From positions 141,774,682 through 141,838,681 of the forward strand of contig CM054062.1 in the NCBI GenBank assembly GCA_028641055.1: a stretch of DNA of 64,000 nucleotides, read 5' to 3'. The position numbers and the translations under genes are program-made. Within the stretch, counting starts at the first letter, position 1; every line of letters starts with the position of its first letter. The notes below the pieces were generated by a model. That model ran no database searches, was not told the origin of the DNA, and worked only from the letters and a program-made list of their open reading frames with translations. The DNA is from Alopecurus myosuroides. Taxonomy: Eukaryota > Streptophyta > Magnoliopsida > Poales > Poaceae. Of this stretch, positions 57,571 to 64,000 are shown in pieces.

Positions 57571-60500
57571 TGTAGAGGCCCCAGACCGGAGGGTCCAGAA
57601 CCCCTCATATGCATTCATTCACGATCCCAGAAGAACCAGTCGTGAACAACATACGTAGTTGGCATACAGAATACATCATCCATTACACGAATATAGAGTC
57701 TTACATAAATGGTCACATGACCAAGTTCTTGATAACTGTCACACAGGACAGAGATTCAAAGTAAACACAGCGGAAGACGATAAGCATAGCGTAGTAGAAC
57801 CCGAGTCACGCCTCATCCTACAGGCTGCTGACTGGGAGGCGCTCCTAGTTCGCAGGGCCATCAGCGTAGAACTCCTCCTCGTAGTACTCCTCCTGAGGTG
57901 GCTCCTCGTAGTCTGATAAGTAGATACCAGCGGCGAAACCAAATGAGTACATTGGAATGTACTCAACAAGACATCCTTTAAGAGCTTACAAATATGCATA
58001 CATGCTTGTTTGGTGGAGTGGGTAGGCCATACATATGGTTCAGCTACCCATGACAGATAAAAGATTTATCATGGTTGATGATTCAGGTTTAGTTCTTTGT
58101 GAAAGATCATTTAGAATAATATAGTTTTACTCTCGTAGATATCACATATCTCGGAGGTTTTATAAGCTTTTTTTTGAAAAGAAAGTTTTCTTTTCAGAAA
58201 CTTTTAGTAATAGTTTCCTTCTCATCCGTATCTCACAGATACCAATTCATTCCTCCTTAGTACCTCGCAGGTACAAAAGCCTTCCTTCAAAACCTCTTTT
58301 GAAAAGTTGACACAATACTAGCTACATGGCCATTCAACCGTCCATATCCGAGGACGCGGCTATCTCGAAATAGTTTTACTCTGCAGAGGTGTACACATTT
58401 CCACTAGATCCAGAATCCGCCATGAAATAACCATGGACTGTTCCCAACCTATGAGAACATCAGATAACTGGTCTTGACTATCCACTCTGTACAAGCTAGT
58501 ACATCACTATCTCTTCAATTGGGGTTACCCTCCCTGGCAAGCCATGTCCCACACCGCCCAAACAGGAGACCCAACTGCTGCATCCGGAGGGAAAATTAAT
58601 CCCACACTTTAGATGTCCCGTATACTCACTCCTAGCGACACTTCGGTTCGGAGGATCCAATCCCCTATAGCCTTTGAGATAGCACATATACTAACCATAA
58701 CAAGTTTTTAATCAAGCCCCTACCCATATTGGGGTAAAGTGGCAGTACGATAATGGTTGTCCAGCGAAGACTAGGTTATGTGTCTTTTGTAAACATTTCT
58801 CAAAAATTTCCCATCATGACAACTCTTCCGGTAGACAGGGCCTCACCCTTTCTCCGGGGTTTTTCCTTCCATAAGGCATTTGTTTACAAAAACACATTTT
58901 ATTTAGTTCATTTAAGAACTCAAGTTTTAAGTGGGTGAATGGTATTTATACACCATTTAGTGGCTAAGGGCTTGGTAATACCAAGTTGACTATTAATATG
59001 ATTCCTTCTACTAGTAATATTAATAGTAGTAGTATTCACACAAAAATAGTTTTGAAGGTATAGTTTTGTGAAAACTTCAGAAGTGAAAAGCATGCATGAT
59101 AGATAATGATAAGTATTTATACAGCAAGCATTAGGATGGCTTTCCTTGGTACAAGTGGTGGTCCTGGTCCTGAAAGTAACAGGAGTTGCAATACCCTTCT
59201 TCAGCAAATCCTTCCTCCTCGTTTTCTAACGTCGTAAAAAGAAATAAAGACACACTTTCAGAACCAAACAAGACAAACAATGCTACAAGTAATACATACA
59301 GCAAGCAATCAAGAAGTACCACCCAAAGTTCTCAATTTTTCCCTTAAGAAAAATTGGCATAAAAACTATAGTTGGAAAAATCTGCTTTTTCCTAGTGTTT
59401 ATGTGTGGCCAAAACAATGATTCTTAGTTAAGAACACTATGGACCAGTGGGGTAAAGCACGTGTTACTAGACAGTAGGGTGTCACATAAAACACATTTTT
59501 ATGTCTAAAAACTCCCCCAACAATCTCTATGGCTAGCACATATAATTTGCTAAAAATACTCAAGTGGTGAAAAAGCTCATGACAACAAGTCAAGCCTATT
59601 TTCCACCATGATGCAAAAATACCAGTGGGCGCTCCACTAGCAAAAATGCTCACCAAGAGGTTAATAAGCCTCTGGTCACTTTTATAAAAGTGCTCCAAAC
59701 AAACAATCTAGCATCCAAAAACTCCTACTCATACTAGTGGAAAATTTAGGAAAAATACTAGACTAGTTTAGGCTACACTGGTTAATTTTATGCACAAGTG
59801 TGCAAGCTAGCAGAGGAAAAATACTCCTCTAACCAGTACCATAAATGCTACTGGATTCCACAAAATGACATAAAAAACATAGCTAGGAAACAAGGAAAAA
59901 CTATGCTTAAAAATACTACACATGTGAGGAGATTTAATCCTAGTCATCCAAGTGTTACTCATGCTTTTATGCTACTTAAGAGGAAACCTATCAGAGGTGA
60001 AAACCCTAAGATAATAATTCCACAAGGACATTCCATCCTCTGGTTTCAACACCAAAGATTCATATTTTTCCCTAGGGGAAAACAAGACAAAAAGCATACA
60101 TGAATATCCTAGTATGAAAATTAGACTTTAAGCATTGCTATTTAAATCTATTTCAAACACAAGAACCAAGTATCTAGAGGTGCTATAAAAAAAATAACAG
60201 TACCTAAATGGTACTGGTTTCATGAGAATTAATCTAGCAATAAGCCTAAAAAGCATTTAAAGATCTACTCAAAGCATATATAAAAATCTAGCTATGAGCA
60301 AGATCTGTGCATGGAAAAATAGTTCTAAAATTCTACACTCAAACCATTTATTCTAACATGTTCATATAACTTGTAAACATCATAACCACACTGTAAAACA
60401 ACATCACCAGCAAGAACACATCATTTGCACATCACAACATGAACATATAAAGCAAGATCTAGAAATAAAAATTAGACAGAAAGTACCCAAAACTTGTTCT

Positions 60501-62757
60501 GTCTCTCTAATTTTTTCTATGGCTCCAAAAAGTAAATCCTTCCAGTATGTGATAGTCCTTAACATTACAAAGCCTCTCAAATTGGTCCTACTCAAAAATA
60601 ATGTTCCAAACTCCCCCTAAAATTCATGGAATAGCTCACTGATGTTTTACCAAAATGGATGGCATTTCCAAATGGTAACTCACCTTGGTGTAAGCTAAAA
60701 ATCTACTGGTAGGTATTGAAAAGGGCTTTCCAAAACAGTTGAGTTTGCTCAAAAATGTTTTGTATTTTTGGAGTTATATTTATTTAAATTTTTAGGGTAC
60801 TGTCTGGCATATTAGCTATAGAAAAATAATTAAAACTCAAAACATGATTCTGCCAGTGGGAGATGGTTGTGATTTTGTATGGCTAGGATCACAAAAATTA
60901 TCAAGGTTAAATAAAATTATTTGCTACCTTTTTCAAGACCAAAGCTAATCACCTAATTAATCTGCCAGAAAATGCTATTTTTGATTTTAACAGAAAAATG
61001 CCCAGATGGGCCAGATCTACTGCGCTGGCCCAACTAGCGCGCGGCACAGCCCGCCAACGCGCGCGCGCGAAGCAGTACGGTTTAAAGGTGACCGTCGATC
61101 CGCAGATCGACGGCTCCTCTTCTTTCTTCCTCCCCGCGCCTCTCTTCTCTCTCTCTCTCATAGCCGCGGACAAACACCTAGCGAAAGCTCGAGATGGCTC
61201 ACCTAGGGCTCGCGAGTTGGAGTGGGGTGGTGCAGGAGTGGATGACGGTGGCGTAGGCGACCTCGTGGCGCGGGCACGGACGGTGTGAGTGCGCGGACAC
61301 GGCGGCGGCTCGACGGCGTCCCGCGGCGGCTCCGAGGACGGCGGCGACGAAACTACAAACGAAAGAGGGCCAGAGGGTGTCAGGGAGGTAGGCATGAGCT
61401 AGGGGGTTGCAATGGAGGTGAAAGGATGGCGGGAGGGGCAGTGATCTCGACGCCATTTCCACCTCGAGCTTGCACGGGCTTGCGGGTGGGCGCGGTTCGC
61501 CTCGTTCGCAGAGGGAGATCGAGCACGCACGGGCTCGATGGGGTGAGTGAGAGAGGTGAGGGTGGGTTGGTGGCGAGAGGGTTATGCCTCTAGGGCTTTG
61601 TAGGCACGAGTCAAGGTGGGTGGGCTCGGGTTGGCACGGCATGGGCATGCCTTGCCTCTTGGGGGTTCTCCAACGGGTGACAACGCTTCTAATTGGTGCC
61701 CTGAGGTGAATCTTGGTACAAGGGTGTGAGCAAAGCCACAGTAGGGGCCAAGGGATGGGCAAAAGTAAAAATTACCACTATTCCAACCACTATATGTGAC
61801 ATCATCACATAGTCAAATGGCACCTCATTTTCTCCCTCCCTAGCCGACCAAAGGAGGATCCAATGCCACCTTCTAGAAGCTCAGTATCATTGTTTTCGAA
61901 TTGGCAAAGTGGCAAGGCTTGGATCAGTACACACAAGCTAAATCATCAAGTTTAAAAGTGTTGATCACTGTTCTGTCAGAAAAATTCAGTTAGGCAGTTT
62001 TCTGAATTTTTCTAAGTGCTGGAAAAGCAGACAAAGATAGCAAAAGTTGGAGTTGTTTTCACCAAGCAAACAAACACCAAATTGAGTGATTTAAAATGCT
62101 AAACAAAGAGCAACTATCCAAGTTTCATAACCAACCATTTGATCTGAAAATGGAGGGGTTTAAGGCTCTGAAAAATAAATGGCAAAGTAAGTACATTCTC
62201 TGTTTTTAAATTGCCTAACAATCTGTCTTAACAAGATGGCTCAAAAACCATCATGGCATTGTGTGTTAATTATCTTTGTAGGTTTTTCCAAGGGTGTAGT
62301 TTTGTTGTCCTAATAACAGAGAGTAGTTTTGATCAAAGAAAATCCATAATTCGATAATCCTTGTGATGGAAAACAAGGGTTGAAAACAGCTACTTGGCTG
62401 TTTTTCAGGACAAAAATTATATTGGAAATTCTAATGAAATCTTTTCCAATTAATTTTATTTCAAGTTCAAGTTGATTCCTAACCATCAATAACACATTTT
62501 TAAGTTGATACAAAGTGTTACCTCAAGTTTTGAAAAATATTCTCTTAAGAACCTTAGTGGAAAACCCAGGAAAACAAATAGAAAACAATGTTTTTCTTAG
62601 GAGAAAAATTCCTCAAGTGAGTGAAAGGAACACACCACTTAAATTGCATAGATAAACCTTACTACACAAACATGTTGTCCACTTAATTGTATTACAAAAG
62701 TCTTAAGAGGCTTGCTAAATTAATATAATACAGGTGCTTAAAAACAGGGGTGTGACA
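57571..62757 (-). mobile_element. 5' LTR of gypsy element C
   Basis: This 5187-bp partner of 46230-51423 has the same TGTAGAGGCC and GGTGTGACA ends and is followed by GACTC (62758-62762), identical to 46225-46229. The matching target sites prove a single insertion of 16,528 bp. The GC dinucleotide run near 61060 is shorter than in the other LTR. No gene is seen. Confidence 0.96.
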
Positions 62758-62762
62758 GACTC

Positions 62763-64000
62763 AACGCTATTATGCGTCTGGATCTATCACGATAGATCTT
62801 AATGCCTAATACCTAAGCAGCTTCTCCCAAGTCTATCATTTAAAATTTATTGTTCAAATACTCCTTCACACTGTCCAACAATTTTATATCATTCCCAACT
62901 AGTAATATGCCATCCACATATAATATTTGAAATGCAACTGAGCTCCCACTCATTTTCTTGTAAATGCAGGTCTGTTCTATATTTTGGAAAAATCCAAAAG
63001 CTTTGATAACCTCATCAAAATGAAGATTCCAGCTCCAAGATGCTTGCTTCAGTCCATAAATGGAACGGGGTAAAGTTTGCATACTTTATCATCATCCTTT
63101 GGATCGACAAAACTTTCCGGTTGTATCATATACAACTCTTCCTCAATGTTTCCATTTAGGAATGTTGTTTTGACATCCATCTGCCATATCTCATAATCGA
63201 AATAGGCAACAATTGCTAATAAAATCCAAATATACTTGAGCATTGTTGCGGGTGAAAAAGTTTCATCATAGTCAATTCCCTCAACTTGTCGAAAACCTTT
63301 TGCGACAAGTCGAGCTTTATAGGTTGTTAAATTACCATCGGCATTAGTATTTTTGTTAAATATCCATTTATTCTCGACGTCCTTGCGGTCTTCGGGAAGA
63401 TCCACCAAAGTCCATTCTTTGTTGTCATACATGGATTGGATTTCGGATTTCACGACTCCAAGCCATTTCTCGGACCCGGGTCCTTCATTGCTGCTTTGTA
63501 GGTTGCAGGTTTGTCTAGGTAAGTCACCATGACCATGTCGACAACATCACCATACCAATCAGGTGTGGTATGCTGTCTCGGAGACCTACGAGGTACGATA
63601 GCTGACTCGATATCTGCTCCATTAGTGGAGGACGCTTTCAGAACAATTTCCGGTGCGCTATTCTGAATTTCAAGTTCAGGGTTAATGATCTCGTCGAGTT
63701 CTATCTTTCTTCCACATACTCCTTTAGCGAGATACTCTTTCTCAAGGAAAGAACCAATTTTTGCAATAAACGTTTTACCTTCGGTCTTATTGTAGAAGGT
63801 ATATCCAATAGTATCCTTTGGATATCCTACAAAGGTCCATTTTTCCGCCTTAGGTTTGAGTTTGTCATGCTGCAGTTTCTTAATGTAAGCCTCACAATCT
63901 CAAACCTTTAGAAATGACAACTTTGGCTTCTTGCCATGCCATATTTCATATGGCATTGTATCCACGGATTTGGATGGTTCCCTATTTAAAATGAATGCAG
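62763..64000 (-). pseudogene. Copia integrase end and reverse transcriptase (element F, upstream half)
   Basis: Read from the right edge on the - strand: the integrase end (PSKSVDTMPYEIWHGKKP, then a stop where Trp is expected before DCEAYIKKL), a linker (FVGYPKDTIGYTFYN, GADIESAIVPRR), then reverse transcriptase from 63453 (MYDNKEWTLVDLP, NKWIFNKN, YKARLVAKGFRQVEGIDYDE, WQMDVKTTFLNG). A frameshift near 63070 leads to SIYGLKQASWSWN and the active-site block, which reads YVDGILLVGND instead of YVDD, so the second catalytic Asp is lost. Two further stops precede the element C insertion at 62757. The gene continues at 46224. Clade: BARE/Angela-like, consistent with its 3' LTR. The 5' part is outside the window. 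Confidence 0.92.

Noticed and set aside
1..64000. Host genes, tRNA or rRNA genes, integrated DNA virus
   Set aside because: Every stretch is assigned to an LTR element or its LTR; TGGTATCAGAGC matches are primer sites, not tRNA genes, and no viral coat or replicase domain is present.

Overview
This window is intergenic DNA of a large-genome grass, most probably a pooid cereal or relative (Triticeae or a near neighbour). It consists of nested LTR retrotransposons with very long LTRs, tRNA-iMet and tRNA-Asp type primer sites, an Athila-like element, a BARE/Angela-like copia and a Tekay-type chromovirus. I see no host protein gene, rRNA, tRNA gene or CRISPR array. The species assignment is an inference. 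The names RLG-1, RLX-2, A, Csolo, B, D, E, F and C are labels used only in this annotation.

Layout, left to right. RLG-1 (1-9624, + strand, 5' end outside) has LTRs about 99% identical around a badly decayed gypsy pol. It sits in RLX-2 (9625-14073), a gag/pol-less element in an LTR-internal-LTR tandem, whose internal region carries a three-exon gene on the - strand. RLX-2 sits in the integrase of gypsy element A (- strand; interior 14074-15848). The 4.5-kb LTR of A is split into 15849-17806, 32848-33650 and 40276-42000. One split is caused by a solo LTR, Csolo (17807-32842), itself split by element B (19541-28507: two 4.2-kb LTRs and a 501-bp interior). The other is caused by element D (33651-40270), a non-autonomous Athila-like element with a short fused gag-protease ORF. 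A is inserted in the gag of an old Athila-like element E (42001-43664, - strand). The LTR of E is cut by copia element F (43665 to beyond the window, - strand). The F polymerase is in turn cut by C (46230-62757, - strand), a 16.5-kb gypsy chromovirus with 5.2-kb LTRs, an extra ORF upstream of gag, and a nearly full gag-pol.

Target-site duplications fix four of these insertions: Csolo (CATAG), B (TCCTT), D (TGGAT) and C (GACTC). Order of events: E first; A and F into E; RLX-2, Csolo and D into A; RLG-1 into RLX-2; B into Csolo; C into F. Almost every element is defective in coding capacity (RLG-1, RLX-2, B and D lack usable polymerase), yet RLG-1, B and C have near-identical LTRs. Recent activity in this locus therefore probably depended on enzymes supplied in trans.

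The most unusual objects are the spliced gene inside RLX-2, with its own TATA box and a 60-bp tandem repeat in intron 1; element B with its tiny interior; the upstream ORF of C; the fused ORF of D; and a GC-rich segment present at a comparable place in all five long-LTR families.
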